A stretch of DNA of 64,000 nt from contig NZ_CP095461.1 in the NCBI RefSeq assembly GCF_023022985.1, forward strand, positions 2,294,001-2,358,000, written 5' to 3'. The notes under the pieces were generated by a model. That model was not told where the DNA came from and made no database searches. It saw only the letters and a list, made by a program, of their open reading frames with translations. Position numbers and translations under genes: made by a program. Below, in pieces: positions 47,101 through 56,212 of the stretch. The DNA comes from Arthrobacter gengyunqii (GTDB lineage Bacteria; Actinomycetota; Actinomycetes; Actinomycetales; Micrococcaceae). How positions within the stretch are numbered: position 1 is the first letter of the stretch; every line of letters starts with the position of its first letter.

Positions 47101-47420
47101 CCGTGGGTGTCCCAGCCGAAACGGCGTTCCACGCGGCGGCCGCGCTGGGTCTGGTAACGGGCCACCAGGTCCTTGACGTAGCCGGTGAGCAGGTGGCCAT
47201 AGTGCGGCAGGCCGTTGGCGAAGGGCGGGCCGTCGTAGAAGACAAACTCGTTGGAGCCGTCCTTGCCGGCGGACCGGGCGTCAATGGAGGCCTGGAAGGT
47301 GCCGTCCTCGTCCCAGTACTTCAGAACCAATTCTTCGAGTTCCGGAAACTTCGGGGAGGACGGGGCGGCGTTTTCTGCCGGAGCGGCGGCCGTGGTGGCC
47401 TTGGGATAGATAGAAGGCAT
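44121..47420 (-). CDS. ileS: Isoleucyl-tRNA synthetase
   Basis: The class I synthetase (1099 residues) charges tRNA-Ile. The ATP-site motif is HYGH (residues 73-76, within [11 protein letters not shown]) and KMSKS lies near residue 660. The editing domain ([16 protein letters not shown]) and the anticodon-binding C-terminus follow. Length and C-terminal extension fit the long, eukaryote-like IleRS type seen in actinobacteria. The ATG at 47420 (MPSIYP) is preferred because AGGA lies 8 nt before it; the ATG at 47429 overlaps that site. It is headed by a T-box leader and followed by folC. Confidence 0.96.
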   Translation of the reverse strand: MPSIYPKATTAAAPAENAAPSSPKFPELEELVLKYWDEDGTFQASIDARSAGKDGSNEFVFYDGPPFANGLPHYGHLLTGYVKDLVARYQTQRGRRVERRFGWDTHGLPAELEAMKQLGMSDKVQIEKMGIDKFNDACRASVMEYAGEWKDYVTRQARWVDFENDYKTLNVEYMESVIWAFKTLHEKGLTYSGFRVLPYCWKDETPLSNHELRMDDDVYKDRQDQTVTVTFPITAGDNALSAELDGVLAIAWTTTPWTLPTNMALAVGPSVRYAVVPAGPNGTPQDNPEVRYLLAEDLVGSYAKDLGYDDADAARAAVTSVHLGSELAGLAYEPLWNYYTDTEKWGTQNAWRIVVADYVTTTDGTGIVHQAPAYGEDDQKICEANGIPVILSVDEGGKFLPMFADGPLSDIAGLQVFDANKLITRVLRADGRLLRQASYEHSYPHCWRCRNPLIYKAVSSWFVEVTKIKDRMVELNQQINWIPENVKDGQFGKWLENARDWSISRNRYWGSPIPVWVSDDPNYPRTDVYGSLEELKADFGRLPLNHAGEPDLHRPFIDELTRPNPDDPRTPEEGQSTMRRVEDVLDVWFDSGSMPYAQVHYPHENADWFEHHNPGDFIVEYIGQTRGWFYTLHVLATALFDRPAFRNVISHGIVLGSDGQKMSKSLRNYPDVSEVLDRDGSDAMRWFLMASPILRGGNLIVTEQGIREGVRQVILPLWNVWHFFTLYTNAANNGNGYEATARYESTEPLDNYMLAATGDLVRTMTSELDSYDVSEACETLRQYMDTLTNWYIRRSRTRFFDEDTQAFDVLYTCLETVCRVAAPLLPLVSEEIWRGLTGGRSVHLTDWPDAELFPQDPALVDRMDRTRRIASVGSSLRKAANLRVRLPLSELTVVAPDAESLQGQFAAIIADELNLKSVRLMEAAAADPAEFGITQKLVVNARAAGPRLGKNVQTAIKASKSGDWSVDDAGTVTAGGLELQPQEYTLETVVETADGESSKAVSVLPGGGFLVLNTEVTPELAAEGTARDGIRAIQQARRDADLHISDHIRTEVKTSPAAAAALEANAELIKSETLTDQLVVTAVELADGAEEFTVTVEKI

Positions 47421-47705
47421 ATTCGTCATCCTGATAGCGGCAAGTAGTTCTGATGAAGTACAGGATGCGAGGGCGGAGTTCTTGCCGGCCAAGGCCGGCG
47501 GGGAACCCGCGGTACCACCTCGCTTGCCGCCGTCGTCGTCCGCGCTGTGCTGTAAGACTTCAGTGCACTGCGCCGCCGAGTCGGGCTGCCGCTCGTTGAC
47601 TGCTGTGACGGGCTTACCCGTCCGGTTCTACTGGGCCCCGTGCGCTGAAACGTTCTGGGCCGTTCTTCCGGAAGCTCACCGGTGATAGCCGGGTCAAAGC
47701 TGCTT
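47421..47705 (-). promoter_or_regulatory. T-box riboswitch leader of ileS
   Basis: The T-box sequence AGGTGGTACCGCGGG is present on the minus strand (47506-47520), with UGGU available to pair with uncharged tRNA acceptor ends. Upstream in the RNA, the segment CTATCACCGGTGAG holds the specifier ATC (47684-47686), an Ile codon. A GC-rich hairpin (GCCGGCC/GGCCGGC) follows the T-box, and the ribosome site is about 70 nt further on. There is no clear T-run terminator, consistent with the actinobacterial ileS T-boxes that act on translation. Confidence 0.93.
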
Positions 47706-47710
47706 CCGCC

Positions 47711-47739
47711 AGTTTAGGCCACACCCCCGGGGTTGTCGA
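47711..47739 (-). promoter_or_regulatory. Promoter of the ileS T-box transcript
   Basis: On the minus strand, -35 TCGACA (47734-47739) and -10 TAAACT (47711-47716) are separated by exactly 17 bp. Transcription would start just before the T-box stem containing the specifier. Confidence 0.7.
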
Positions 47740-47755
47740 AGTTGGGCTGTGGACG

Positions 47756-48514
47756 TTAGGCCTGGGCCGGCTGGCGGCGGATGACCTTGTGGTTGGCGGC
47801 CTGGGCGACGGGGCGCAGCACCACCTTGTCCAGGTTGATGTGGTGCGGCAGGTTCAGGGAGTAGGCCATGACGTCAGCGACGTCCTCTGCAGTGAGGGGC
47901 TTCTCCACTCCGGCGTAGACCTTTTCCGCCGCGTCTTTGTCGCCGAGCCGGTTCAGGGAGAATTCCTCGGTCTTGACCATTCCCGGGAGGATTCCAATGA
48001 CGCGGACGTTGTTCTCCGCTTCCTCCAGGCGGAGGGTTTCCGCGAGCGCCTGCTCGGCGGACTTGGCGGCGCAGTATCCGCCGCCGCCTTCGTAGGAGGC
48101 GAGCGCAGCGGTGGAGGTCAGCATCAGGACGGAGCCCTGTCCGGAGGCGCGCAGCGCCGGCAGGAAGGCCTGGGTGACACGGAGCGCCCCGAGCACGTTG
48201 ACGTTGTACATGGCTTCCCAATCCGCGAGCTTTCCCGTGCCCACGGAATCAACGCCCCAGGCACCGCCGGCATTGTTGATGACGGCGTCCACTCCCCCGG
48301 TAGCCAGCACCTCGTCGGCCATCCGGGCCACGGATTCGCTGTCGGTCACATCGGCGGTGATGACCTGTGCGCCGGTCTCAGCGGCGAGCGCCTGAAGCTT
48401 GTCCCCGCGGCGGGCCACGGCCACCACGTCCCAGCCTGAGTTACGCAGGGCACGTACGGCCGCTGCTCCAATGCCTGAACTTGCTCCGGTGACTACTGCT
48501 CGCTTAGGGGTCAT
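47756..48514 (-). CDS. Short-chain dehydrogenase/reductase (YdfG-like)
   Basis: The classical SDR of 252 residues has the NAD(P) loop VTGASSGIGAAAVRAL near the N-terminus, the NNAGGA strand end at about residue 80, catalytic Ser in LMLTSTAALA and Tyr-x3-Lys as YCAAK near residue 149. The remaining sequence resembles YdfG-type dehydrogenases of 3-hydroxy acids, but substrate choice is not deducible. It stops 16 bp before the ileS promoter and overlaps no neighbour. It follows a NUDIX gene by 9 bp and is probably co-transcribed with it. Confidence 0.9.
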   Translation of the reverse strand: MTPKRAVVTGASSGIGAAAVRALRNSGWDVVAVARRGDKLQALAAETGAQVITADVTDSESVARMADEVLATGGVDAVINNAGGAWGVDSVGTGKLADWEAMYNVNVLGALRVTQAFLPALRASGQGSVLMLTSTAALASYEGGGGYCAAKSAEQALAETLRLEEAENNVRVIGILPGMVKTEEFSLNRLGDKDAAEKVYAGVEKPLTAEDVADVMAYSLNLPHHINLDKVVLRPVAQAANHKVIRRQPAQA

Positions 48515-48523
48515 GGCACTACC

Positions 48524-49147
48524 CTAGCGACTTCCTCTCCCGCGGCAGGCTTCTGTGTTGCGGTGTTGCAGCGACATTGCCCTGCGCCGGACATGCTCCA
48601 ACCGGGCACCGAAGCCGGCCGGAACCTGAGCCGGCAGATTGTCCACCGGGAACCAGCGGACGTCCTCACTTTCATCGCTGACGGAAACTGCAGCATCCGG
48701 GCTAACAACCGCTGCGTATCCCACGTCCCAATGGGCGGAGCATGAGAAGCCCGCGTTCAACCGGTGCAGGTCAAGATCCATGAGCACGGGAGACGGAGCA
48801 GAGGAAGTCTCTGAGGCTGAGACAGAGGGCGGCACGGTGGACAGCAGGGTCAGATCATCGATTCCGGACTCTTCCCGGGCTTCCCGTTGGGCGGCTTCCG
48901 CCACTGTTGCGTCCTGCGGCTCTAGGTGCCCGCCGAACTGCACCCAGAACTGCCCCTTGCGATGGAAACACAACAGAACCCGATCGAAACCGGGAGAAAA
49001 CACGAAACAGGACCCGGTGACATGTTCCGGGCCGCCGGCCCGCCGCAGGGCGGCGTCCCCGGTCTCGTTCAGGAACCGCAGGTACTCGTCCCGCGGTCCA
49101 GATTCCGGAAGTGCCCTGAGGCTGATGAGCAGGTTTTCAAGAGGCAT
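48524..49147 (-). CDS. NUDIX hydrolase
   Basis: The 207-residue protein is a single NUDIX domain with a variable N-terminus. The Nudix box is G-x5-E variant HLEPQDATVAEAAQREAREE, with the catalytic REAREESGI core near residue 97. SCFVFSPGFDRVLLCFH precedes it and the WFPVDNLPAQVPAGF strand follows. The start at 49147 (MPLENLLISL) is preferred over a GTG six codons upstream. The C-terminus runs close to the SDR gene. The substrate is unknown; such proteins are often house-cleaning pyrophosphatases. Confidence 0.85.
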   Translation of the reverse strand: MPLENLLISLRALPESGPRDEYLRFLNETGDAALRRAGGPEHVTGSCFVFSPGFDRVLLCFHRKGQFWVQFGGHLEPQDATVAEAAQREAREESGIDDLTLLSTVPPSVSASETSSAPSPVLMDLDLHRLNAGFSCSAHWDVGYAAVVSPDAAVSVSDESEDVRWFPVDNLPAQVPAGFGARLEHVRRRAMSLQHRNTEACRGRGSR

Positions 49148-49186
49148 GCTGCCATTTTGCCGCACCGGGCGGTGAAGGCTTGAACG

Positions 49187-49564
49187 TCAGGGCCGGCCAG
49201 CCAGGCCCAGCAGGTACTCACGGAGCACCGCTGCTTCGTTCTCGGTCGCACTGCGCGCCCCGTAGAGCAGCACCGTGTCAGGCCGGGAGGCACAGTCCCG
49301 GGAAAAGTCCGGAACCTCCGGATTGGCGGCAAGCTCCTCCCGGTACCGGTCCTGGAATCCGGTCCAGCGCTCTTCCCGGTGCCCGAACCATTTGCGCAGT
49401 TCCGTACTGGGCGCCAGATCTTTGAGCCACTCGTCGAGTTCTGCACGGGCCTTGGAAACCCCGCGCGGCCACAACCGGTCCACCAGGACCCGGTAGCCGC
49501 CGTCTGGCGCTTCATAGATGCGGCGGATACGGATCGAATCCGGGTTCTGCGCAGTCGTTGCCAT
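49187..49564 (-). CDS. DUF488 family protein
   Basis: The 125-residue protein is a short DUF488 member. Diagnostic segments are RIRRIYEAPDGGYRVLVDRLWPRG, with VDRLWPRGV and KARAELDEWLKDLAPST near residue 45, LRKWFGHREERW, and VLLYGARSATENEAAVL at the C-terminus. The ATG at 49564 is chosen; the frame stays open far upstream but that stretch is the antisense of valS. No function is established for this family. It is divergent from valS. Confidence 0.9.
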   Translation of the reverse strand: MATTAQNPDSIRIRRIYEAPDGGYRVLVDRLWPRGVSKARAELDEWLKDLAPSTELRKWFGHREERWTGFQDRYREELAANPEVPDFSRDCASRPDTVLLYGARSATENEAAVLREYLLGLAGRP

Positions 49565-49678
49565 ACATCGGATGCTACGGCCGGCCGGCAGGACGAGGAC
49601 AGAGCCGCCGGCCAGGGACTGCTGCCGGGCGGCGCAACAGTTCCCCTTGCTCCACCGCCCGCATGGAAGAATGGCAGT

Positions 49679-52321
49679 ATGGCTGAAAACTTTCCGGGCA
49701 CAGACACGCCCGACAATGAACCCAAGACCGTATCCGTCCCCGACAAGCCCGCCCTTGAAGGGCTGGAAGCAACACTGAGCCGCCGCTGGCGGGAAGAGGG
49801 AACGTACGCGTTCAACGAAGACACGGTCCGCGAGGACGTCTACTCGATCGACACTCCCCCGCCCACTGCCTCGGGCTCGCTGCACGTGGGGCACATGTTC
49901 TCCTACACGCAGACCGACGTTATGGCGCGTTACCAGCGCATGACCGGCAAGAACGTCTTCTACCCCATGGGCTGGGATGACAACGGCCTTCCCACCGAAC
50001 GCCGGGTGCAGAACTACTACGGCGTCCGCTGCGATCCTACAAAGCCGTACGATCCCGATTACCGGCCCCCGGCCACCGCGCCGAAGAACCAGCGCGATTT
50101 TGACGTGATTTCCCGCCGGAATTTCATCGAGCTTTGCGAAGAGCTGGCGGTGGAGGACGAGAAGGTCTTCGAGGACCTCTTCTCCACCCTGGGCCTGTCC
50201 GTCGACTGGACGCGGACCTACCGCACCATCGATGACAACTCCCGCGCCGTCAGCCAGCGCGCCTTCCTGGAGAACCTCAAGGCCGGCGACGCCTACATGT
50301 CCGAGGCCCCCACCCTGTGGGACGTCACCTTCCGCACAGCCGTGGCCCAGGCCGAGGTGGAGGACCGGGAACAGCCCGGCGCCTACCACCGCATCAGCTT
50401 CCATGCGCCCGACGGCGAAAAGGTCTTCATCGAGACCACCCGCCCCGAACTGCTTCCGGCCTGCGTGGCCCTGGTGGCCCACCCCGACGACGAGCGCTAC
50501 CAGCGCCTGTTCGGCACCAAGGTCACCTCCCCGCTGTTCGACGTCGAGCTGGAGGTGCGCGCCCACCCGCTCGCCAAGCCGGACAAGGGTTCGGGCATTG
50601 CCATGATCTGCACCTTCGGCGACCAGACCGACGTCACCTGGTGGCGCGAGCTGAACCTGCCCACCCGCGCCGTCGTCGGCCGTGACGGCCGCCTGCTGGC
50701 TGACACCCCGGAGTGGATCACCACGGACAAGGCGAAGGAAAACTACGCCGCTGTGGCCGCCAAGACGGTCTTCAGCGCCAAGGAAGCCATCGTGGAAATG
50801 CTGCGCGAAAGCGGCGACCTCGAAGGCGAGCCGAAGAAGATCACCCACCCGGTGAACTTCTTCGAAAAGGGCGACAAGCCCCTTGAGGTTGTCACCAGCC
50901 GCCAGTGGTACATCCGCAACGGCGGCCGCGACGAGGACCGACGTGCGGCCCTGATTGCCCGCGGCAAGGAAATCGACTTCCACCCGTCCTTCATGCGCTC
51001 ACGCTACGAAAACTGGATCGAAGGCCTGAACGGTGACTGGCTGGTCTCACGTCAGCGCTTCTTCGGCGTTCCGGTTCCTGTCTGGTATCCGCTGGATACC
51101 TCCGGCAACCCGGACTACGACAACCCCGTGCTGCCGTCCTCCGAGCAGCTGCCCGTGGATCCGGCCGCTGAACCGGCTCCGGGCTACGAGGAATCCCAGC
51201 GCAACCAGCCGGGCGGCTTCGTGGGCGACGCCGATGTCCTGGACACCTGGGCCACCTCGTCCCTGACCCCGCAGATTGTGGGCGGCTGGAGCCGGGACGA
51301 GGACCTGTTCAGCAAGGTCTTCCCGTTTGACCTGCGTCCGCAGGGCCACGACATCATCCGCACCTGGCTGTTCTCCTCCGTGGTGCGCGCCGATGCCCTG
51401 AACCACGTGGCGCCGTGGAAGCACGCGGCCATCTCCGGCTGGATCCTGGATCCGGACCGCAAGAAGATGTCCAAGTCCAAGGGCAACGTGGTGGTCCCCA
51501 CCGATGTGCTCAATGACTACGGATCCGACGCCGTGCGCTACTGGGCGGCTTCCGCCAAGCTGGGCGCGGACACGGCCTACGAGATTGCGCAGATGAAGAT
51601 TGGCCGCCGCCTGGCCATCAAGTTGCTCAACGCCTCCAAGTTCGTCCTGAACCTGGGTGCCACCGAGGCAAACGTCGTCACGGCGGACACTTCGGTGATT
51701 ACCAACGCCCTGGACTCCGCACTGCTAAAGCAGCTGGCCGAAGTGGTCAATGCTTCCACTGCGGCGTTTGAGCGCTACGACTATGCCAAGGCCCTGCAGC
51801 TGACCGAGTCCTTCTTCTGGTCCTTCACGGACGACTATGTGGAGCTGATCAAGGACCGCGCCTACGGTGCCGCCGGCGAGGCGGAGCAGGCTTCGGTGCT
51901 GGCTACCCTGGCCACCACGCTGGACGCGCTGCTGCGCCTGTTCGCCCCGTTCCTGCCCTTCGCCACCGAAGAGGTCTGGGGCTGGTGGCGTCACGGCTCG
52001 GTGCACCGCGCACCGTGGCCGAACGTCGACGCGTTGTCCTCCGCAGTGGCAACGGCCGACGCCGGCATCCTGGCCACGGTTGCCACCGCTCTGGGCGGCA
52101 TCCGCAAGGCCAAGTCCGAGGCGAAGGTCAAGCAGCGCACCGAGGTTCTCACGGCCACGGTGACGGCGTCCGAGGCGCAGGTTTCGCAGCTGCGGGCGGG
52201 CCTCGCGGATCTGAAGGCAGCAGGCAACGTCCGGGAGCTTTCCTTGGCGACGGGCGACGGCGAACTGGCCGTGTCCGATGTCGAGCTGGCGCCGGTGGAA
52301 CCGGCTCCTGCGGCCGAATAA
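49679..52321 (+). CDS. valS: Valyl-tRNA synthetase
   Basis: The class I synthetase (880 residues) charges tRNA-Val and edits threonine. The ATP site motif HVGH (residues 69-72, TASGSLHVGHMFSYTQ) and KMSKS (KKMSKSKGNVV near residue 597) are intact. The CP1 editing insert contains FIETTRPELLPACVALVAHP. The anticodon domain and a short C-terminal coiled-coil tail follow. The domain spacing resembles the clade of shorter ValRS found in Micrococcales. The ATG at 49679 is preceded by GGAAG. It has its own terminator and no T-box, unlike ileS. Confidence 0.97.
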   Translation: MAENFPGTDTPDNEPKTVSVPDKPALEGLEATLSRRWREEGTYAFNEDTVREDVYSIDTPPPTASGSLHVGHMFSYTQTDVMARYQRMTGKNVFYPMGWDDNGLPTERRVQNYYGVRCDPTKPYDPDYRPPATAPKNQRDFDVISRRNFIELCEELAVEDEKVFEDLFSTLGLSVDWTRTYRTIDDNSRAVSQRAFLENLKAGDAYMSEAPTLWDVTFRTAVAQAEVEDREQPGAYHRISFHAPDGEKVFIETTRPELLPACVALVAHPDDERYQRLFGTKVTSPLFDVELEVRAHPLAKPDKGSGIAMICTFGDQTDVTWWRELNLPTRAVVGRDGRLLADTPEWITTDKAKENYAAVAAKTVFSAKEAIVEMLRESGDLEGEPKKITHPVNFFEKGDKPLEVVTSRQWYIRNGGRDEDRRAALIARGKEIDFHPSFMRSRYENWIEGLNGDWLVSRQRFFGVPVPVWYPLDTSGNPDYDNPVLPSSEQLPVDPAAEPAPGYEESQRNQPGGFVGDADVLDTWATSSLTPQIVGGWSRDEDLFSKVFPFDLRPQGHDIIRTWLFSSVVRADALNHVAPWKHAAISGWILDPDRKKMSKSKGNVVVPTDVLNDYGSDAVRYWAASAKLGADTAYEIAQMKIGRRLAIKLLNASKFVLNLGATEANVVTADTSVITNALDSALLKQLAEVVNASTAAFERYDYAKALQLTESFFWSFTDDYVELIKDRAYGAAGEAEQASVLATLATTLDALLRLFAPFLPFATEEVWGWWRHGSVHRAPWPNVDALSSAVATADAGILATVATALGGIRKAKSEAKVKQRTEVLTATVTASEAQVSQLRAGLADLKAAGNVRELSLATGDGELAVSDVELAPVEPAPAAE

Positions 52322-52340
52322 ACAGCACGCCCTGAGCACG

Positions 52341-52377
52341 AAAAGGCCCCGCCGGAAGAAATCCGGCGGGGCCTTTT
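52341..52377 (+). terminator. Terminator after valS
   Basis: A perfect 15-bp stem (52341-52355 with 52363-52377), 7-nt loop and trailing T-run (CTTTTTG). It lies 20 bp beyond the stop. Confidence 0.92.
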
Positions 52378-52407
52378 TGTGTCCCGAGGTCTAAAGCGGA
52401 ACGGACC

Positions 52408-53025
52408 TTAGTCGAACTGCGGGCTCTCGGTGCGGCTGCGCTTGAGCTCGAAGAAGGCGGGGTTCTCCGCCAGCATGACGGCGCCGTCGAACATCCGGCC
52501 TGCCTCTTCGCCGCGCGGGATGCGGGTCAGGACCGGACCGAAGAAGGCGGTGCCGTTGAAGGCCACGATGGGAGTTCCGACATCGTCGCCCACCTTGGAG
52601 ATGCCTTCCTGGTGCGAGGCACGCAGCTGGGTGTCGTACTCGTCGCTGTCGGCGTACCGTGCCAGGTCGGCCGGAAGGCCAACCTCGTCGAGGGACTCGC
52701 GGATGACTGCGTCGAGATCATCATTGCCGCCGACATGGATCCGGGTGCCCATGGCATCGTAGAGCGGCTTGATGTACTTGTCGCCGTGGAGCTCGGTGGC
52801 GGCAATGATGACGCGTACCGGCTTGATGGCCGCCTTCATACGCTCCATGTAGTTCTCGGGCAGGTCCCGTCCTTCATTCAGGAGGGACAGGCTCATCACG
52901 TGCCAGTCGGTGCTGACGTCGCGGACCTGCTCCACTTCACCCATCCAGCGGGACGTGACCCACGCGAACGGACAGATCGGGTCGAACCAAAAATCGGCTT
53001 TTGCTGCAGAATCGGGCAAGCTCAC
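52408..53025 (-). CDS. DsbA-family oxidoreductase, mycothiol-dependent nitroreductase-like
   Basis: The 205-residue thioredoxin-fold protein resembles Mycobacterium Rv2466c. The active-site strand reads DFWFDPICPFAWVTSRW, where the Cxxx motif CPFA retains one reactive cysteine. A helical insert follows, and the cis-Pro segment is VGTPIVAFNG near residue 160. The GTG start at 53025 is behind AAGGAGA. It lies 86 bp from the clpX end on the same strand. A role in mycothiol-linked redox or nitro reduction is inferred from family knowledge. Confidence 0.85.
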   Translation of the reverse strand: MSLPDSAAKADFWFDPICPFAWVTSRWMGEVEQVRDVSTDWHVMSLSLLNEGRDLPENYMERMKAAIKPVRVIIAATELHGDKYIKPLYDAMGTRIHVGGNDDLDAVIRESLDEVGLPADLARYADSDEYDTQLRASHQEGISKVGDDVGTPIVAFNGTAFFGPVLTRIPRGEEAGRMFDGAVMLAENPAFFELKRSRTESPQFD

Positions 53026-53110
53026 GAAATTCTCCTTCAGGGCATTGCGGACCCGCGGCGAAGATCGCGGGTTGCTGGGAACAGCATTGGTTATTCGTGC
53101 AAACCCGCGG

Positions 53111-54403
53111 TCAGGCTGATTTGTTCCGGCGTTTGGTCGCAACTGCCTGGGAGATCAGCGTGGGTTCAGCCTTGTGGGTGACAACCTCTTCAGTGATGAC
53201 CACTGTGGCGATGTCGTCACGGCTGGGCAGGTCAAACATGACGGGCAGCAGGACTTCCTCAAGGATCGCCCGCAGCCCGCGCGCACCGGTGCCGCGCGAC
53301 AAAGCGGCATCCGCGATCGCGTCCAGGGCGGCAGGCTCGAAGGTGAGTTCAACGCCGTCGAGCTGGAACATCTTTTGGAACTGCTTGACCAGGGCATTCT
53401 TCGGTTCGGTGAGGATCCGGATCAGTGCCTCCCGGTCCAGGTTGGAGACCGTGGTGATCACAGGCAGCCGGCCGATGAATTCCGGGATCAGGCCGAACTT
53501 CAGCAGGTCCTCGGGCATGACATCGGCATAGGAATCGGCTTCCTTGGCATTCTCATTCAGCGGGGCGCCGAAACCGATGCCCTTGCGTCCGGAGCGGGAC
53601 CCAATAATCTCCTCCAGCCCGGCGAAGGCACCGGCAACGATAAAGAGCACGTTTGTGGTGTCGATCTGGATGAATTCCTGGTGCGGATGCTTGCGGCCAC
53701 CCTGCGGGGGCACCGAGGCCACCGTGCCTTCCAGGATCTTCAGCAGCGCCTGCTGCACACCCTCGCCGGATACGTCGCGGGTGATGGAGGGGTTTTCGCT
53801 TTTGCGCGAGATCTTGTCGATCTCGTCGATGTAGATGATGCCCTGCTCGGCCTTCTTGACGTCATAGTCTGCGGCCTGGATGAGCTTGAGCAGGATGTTC
53901 TCGACGTCCTCACCCACGTATCCTGCTTCGGTCAGCGCCGTGGCGTCGGCGACGGCGAAGGGCACGTTCAAGCGGCGTGCCAGGGTTTGCGCCAGATAGG
54001 TTTTGCCGCACCCGGTGGGACCGATGAGCAGGATGTTGGACTTGCCGATTTCCACGTCATCCGAAACGACAGCATCCGACAGATTGCCGGTGTTGCGCGG
54101 CGCGTGGCCGGACTGGATGCGCTTGTAGTGGTTGTAGACGGCGACGGCGAGGGAACGCTTGGCCGGTTCCTGGCCAATGACATATTCCTGCAGCGAATCG
54201 AAGATCTCCCGCGGCTTGGGCAACTCGAAGGAGCCCAGGTCAGCTACTTCGGAGAGCTCTTCTTCAATGATCTCGTTGCAGAGATCAATGCACTCGTCGC
54301 AGATGTAGACTCCGGGGCCGGCAATAAGCTTGCGGACCTGTTTCTGGCTCTTTCCGCAGAAAGAGCACTTGAGCAGATCTGTGCTCTCACCAATGCGAGC
54401 CAT
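53111..54403 (-). CDS. clpX: ATP-dependent Clp protease ATP-binding subunit ClpX
   Basis: ClpX unfolds tagged proteins and feeds them to ClpP. The 430-residue protein has an N-terminal zinc-binding domain with cysteines in [11 protein letters not shown] and [10 protein letters not shown]. The AAA+ module shows Walker A GPTGCGKT near residue 125, Walker [10 protein letters not shown], the pore loop GYVGEDV and the ClpP-docking IGF loop (GIGFGAP). A sensor-2 arginine and the small domain follow. It is downstream of clpP2, separated by a terminator-like hairpin. Confidence 0.98.
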   Translation of the reverse strand: MARIGESTDLLKCSFCGKSQKQVRKLIAGPGVYICDECIDLCNEIIEEELSEVADLGSFELPKPREIFDSLQEYVIGQEPAKRSLAVAVYNHYKRIQSGHAPRNTGNLSDAVVSDDVEIGKSNILLIGPTGCGKTYLAQTLARRLNVPFAVADATALTEAGYVGEDVENILLKLIQAADYDVKKAEQGIIYIDEIDKISRKSENPSITRDVSGEGVQQALLKILEGTVASVPPQGGRKHPHQEFIQIDTTNVLFIVAGAFAGLEEIIGSRSGRKGIGFGAPLNENAKEADSYADVMPEDLLKFGLIPEFIGRLPVITTVSNLDREALIRILTEPKNALVKQFQKMFQLDGVELTFEPAALDAIADAALSRGTGARGLRAILEEVLLPVMFDLPSRDDIATVVITEEVVTHKAEPTLISQAVATKRRNKSA

Positions 54404-54487
54404 AGTTCAGTCCCCTTAGATGGTCCAGCGTTATACGGTGCCGACGGTCATCCCGTGCAGGACGGCAGAAGCCGGTCGGCATGTTCC

Positions 54488-54557
54488 ACTCTAGGACACT
54501 TGGTTGGGTGATACAGCAACCGAAAGGCCCGCGGTGCGATATTTCGCGCCGCGGGCC
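54488..54557 (-). terminator. Hairpin between clpP2 and clpX, followed by a possible clpX promoter
   Basis: A 9-bp GC stem with further inner pairing (54526-54534 with 54549-54557) is followed by TTTCGG on the minus strand, just after the clpP2 stop. Downstream, TAGAGT (plus-strand 54488-54493) could be a -10 for a separate clpX transcript. The balance between attenuation and independent transcription cannot be told from the sequence. Confidence 0.6.
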
Positions 54558-54567
54558 TCCCTGATGC

Positions 54568-55239
54568 TTACATTCGGTTGATGGCCGGAGTCTTGATCTT
54601 GCGGGAGTCCAGCACCTGGTCAATCAGTCCGTATTCAAGGGCACCGGCGGCCGTGAGAATCTTGTCACGCTCGATGTCCCGGTTGACTTCCTCGGACGTG
54701 TGGTTGGAGTGCAGGGCCAGAGTGTCCTCCAGCCAGGTCCGCATCCGCATGACTTCCGCTGCCTGGATTTCCAGGTCGGAAGCCTGTCCACGCTCGCCGC
54801 CGCCGAGGGCCGGCTGGTGGATCAGCACGCGGGCGTTCGGCAGCGCCAGCCTCTTCCCCGGCGTACCGGCAGCCAGCAGCACAGCTGCGGCGCTGGCTGC
54901 CTGGCCCAGGCAGACGGTCTGAATTTCCGGCCGGATGTACTGCATGGTGTCGTAAATGGCCGTCATGGCCGTGAACGAACCGCCCGGAGAGTTGATGTAC
55001 AGGGTGATGTCGCGGTCCGGGTCGTTGGACTCGAGGACCAACAGCTGGGCCATGACGTCGTCGGCTGACGCGTCATCCACCTGGACGCCGAGGAAGATGA
55101 TGCGGTCCTCAAACAGCTTGGTGTACGGGTCCTGGCGCTTGAAGCCGTAAGGCGTGCGCTCTTCGAACTGCGGCAATACGTAGCGGTTGGAGGGCATTTG
55201 CGGTGCCGTTCCGCCTGCGGTTCCAAAATTCATGTTCAT
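54568..55239 (-). CDS. clpP2: ATP-dependent Clp protease proteolytic subunit ClpP2
   Basis: This is the second of two ClpP subunits. The 223-residue protein has a propeptide-like N-terminus, the catalytic serine in [14 protein letters not shown], His in [11 protein letters not shown] and Asp in [12 protein letters not shown]. It lies 46 bp after clpP1. In actinobacteria ClpP1 and ClpP2 form a mixed tetradecamer, so both should be required. The ATG is preceded by AGGAG. Distances and residues are normal. Confidence 0.96.
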   Translation of the reverse strand: MNMNFGTAGGTAPQMPSNRYVLPQFEERTPYGFKRQDPYTKLFEDRIIFLGVQVDDASADDVMAQLLVLESNDPDRDITLYINSPGGSFTAMTAIYDTMQYIRPEIQTVCLGQAASAAAVLLAAGTPGKRLALPNARVLIHQPALGGGERGQASDLEIQAAEVMRMRTWLEDTLALHSNHTSEEVNRDIERDKILTAAGALEYGLIDQVLDSRKIKTPAINRM

Positions 55240-55285
55240 TGTTACTCCTGAAGTCTAAGAAAGGTGCGCTGGAGGGAAGGGAGAG

Positions 55286-55933
55286 TCAGTCCTCGACCGG
55301 GGCTGCGCCCTTGTCCTGATCCGTTCCGCCGCCGCCGGTAACGCCGCCGGCATGCGCGGAAATCTTGTCAAAGAATCCGTATTCCAGAGCTTCCTGGGCC
55401 GTGAACCACTTGTCACGGTCGTTGTCCTTCAGGATGGTCTCCACGGTCTGGCCGGTCTGCTCGGCGGTCAGTTCCGCCATGACCTGCTTCATGTGGAGGA
55501 TCAGTTCTGCCTGAATCCGGATATCGGAAGCGGTGCCGCCGATGCCGCCGGAGGGCTGGTGCATGAGGATGCGTGCGTGGGGCGTGGCGTAGCGCTTGCC
55601 CTTGGTGCCCGAGGACAGCAGGAACTGGCCCATGGACGCTGCCAAACCCGTTGCCACGGTGACCACGTCGTTGGGGATGAACTGCATCGTGTCGTAGATG
55701 GCCATGCCGGCCGTCACTGACCCGCCGGGAGAGTTGATGTAGAGGAAGATGTCCTTCTCAGGGTCCTCAGCCGAGAGCAGCAGGAGCTGCGAGCAGATGG
55801 CGTTGGCGTTGTCATCGCGGACTTCCGAGCCCAACCAGATGATCCGCTCACGCAGCAGACGATTGTAGATGTAGTCGTCCCGGCTAGCCGGGTCCACCGT
55901 TGCCATTGTGGGTGTGTTGGGTGCAATTGCCAT
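55286..55933 (-). CDS. clpP1: ATP-dependent Clp protease proteolytic subunit ClpP1
   Basis: The first ClpP subunit, 215 residues. Catalytic residues are Ser in [15 protein letters not shown], His in [13 protein letters not shown] and Asp in [15 protein letters not shown]. The tail is Gly/Ala-rich. It is the first gene of the clpP1P2 unit, after a 279-nt gap from tig that holds a terminator for tig and a ClgR-like operator. The ATG has GAGAGG upstream. Likely induced by protein stress through ClgR. Confidence 0.96.
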   Translation of the reverse strand: MAIAPNTPTMATVDPASRDDYIYNRLLRERIIWLGSEVRDDNANAICSQLLLLSAEDPEKDIFLYINSPGGSVTAGMAIYDTMQFIPNDVVTVATGLAASMGQFLLSSGTKGKRYATPHARILMHQPSGGIGGTASDIRIQAELILHMKQVMAELTAEQTGQTVETILKDNDRDKWFTAQEALEYGFFDKISAHAGGVTGGGGTDQDKGAAPVED

Positions 55934-56010
55934 ACTGAGTGACCTCTCGCTCTGGCGGGGTACAGAACCGCTAACCGCGTCAGCTGGTCCCGCCGTTTAT
56001 CTCTCCTAGG

Positions 56011-56068
56011 ACACTAACCTGTTGCGCGTGTGATCTGCTCGCGTTTCGCGGACTGTTCGCTGACGGCG
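56011..56068 (-). promoter_or_regulatory. Candidate ClgR box and promoter of clpP1P2
   Basis: The 15 bp TGTTCGCTGACGGCG (56054-56068, plus strand) fit the first 15 positions of the actinobacterial ClgR consensus WNNWCGCYNANRGCG. A TAGTGT -10-like hexamer lies on the minus strand at 56011-56016, putting the box at about -57. ClgR is known to activate clpP1P2 in Corynebacterium, Streptomyces and mycobacteria. Confidence 0.55.
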
Positions 56069-56135
56069 CACGATGCCCGTCACAGCACGGCGCCGGGCGG
56101 GTCACAGCCCCGGACGCCGTCGAGAGCACCTTAAA

Positions 56136-56179
56136 CGCAAATACGCCGCCTGCCCTTTCGGGCGGACGGCGCATTTGCG
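56136..56179 (-). terminator. Terminator after tig
   Basis: A long stem of about 20 bp with few mismatches (56136-56155 with 56160-56179) and a TTTC loop is followed by TTTAA on the minus strand. Confidence 0.88.
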
Positions 56180-56212
56180 GTGACCTTGGATCACCCTGTG
56201 TTCTTGGTCCGA

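Noticed and set aside
45468..47447. 659-codon plus-strand open frame over ileS
   Set aside because: Antisense of a well-supported synthetase gene; no recognisable protein.
49187..50983. 598-codon extension of the DUF488 frame
   Set aside because: Only the last 125 codons show family similarity; the rest is antisense to valS.
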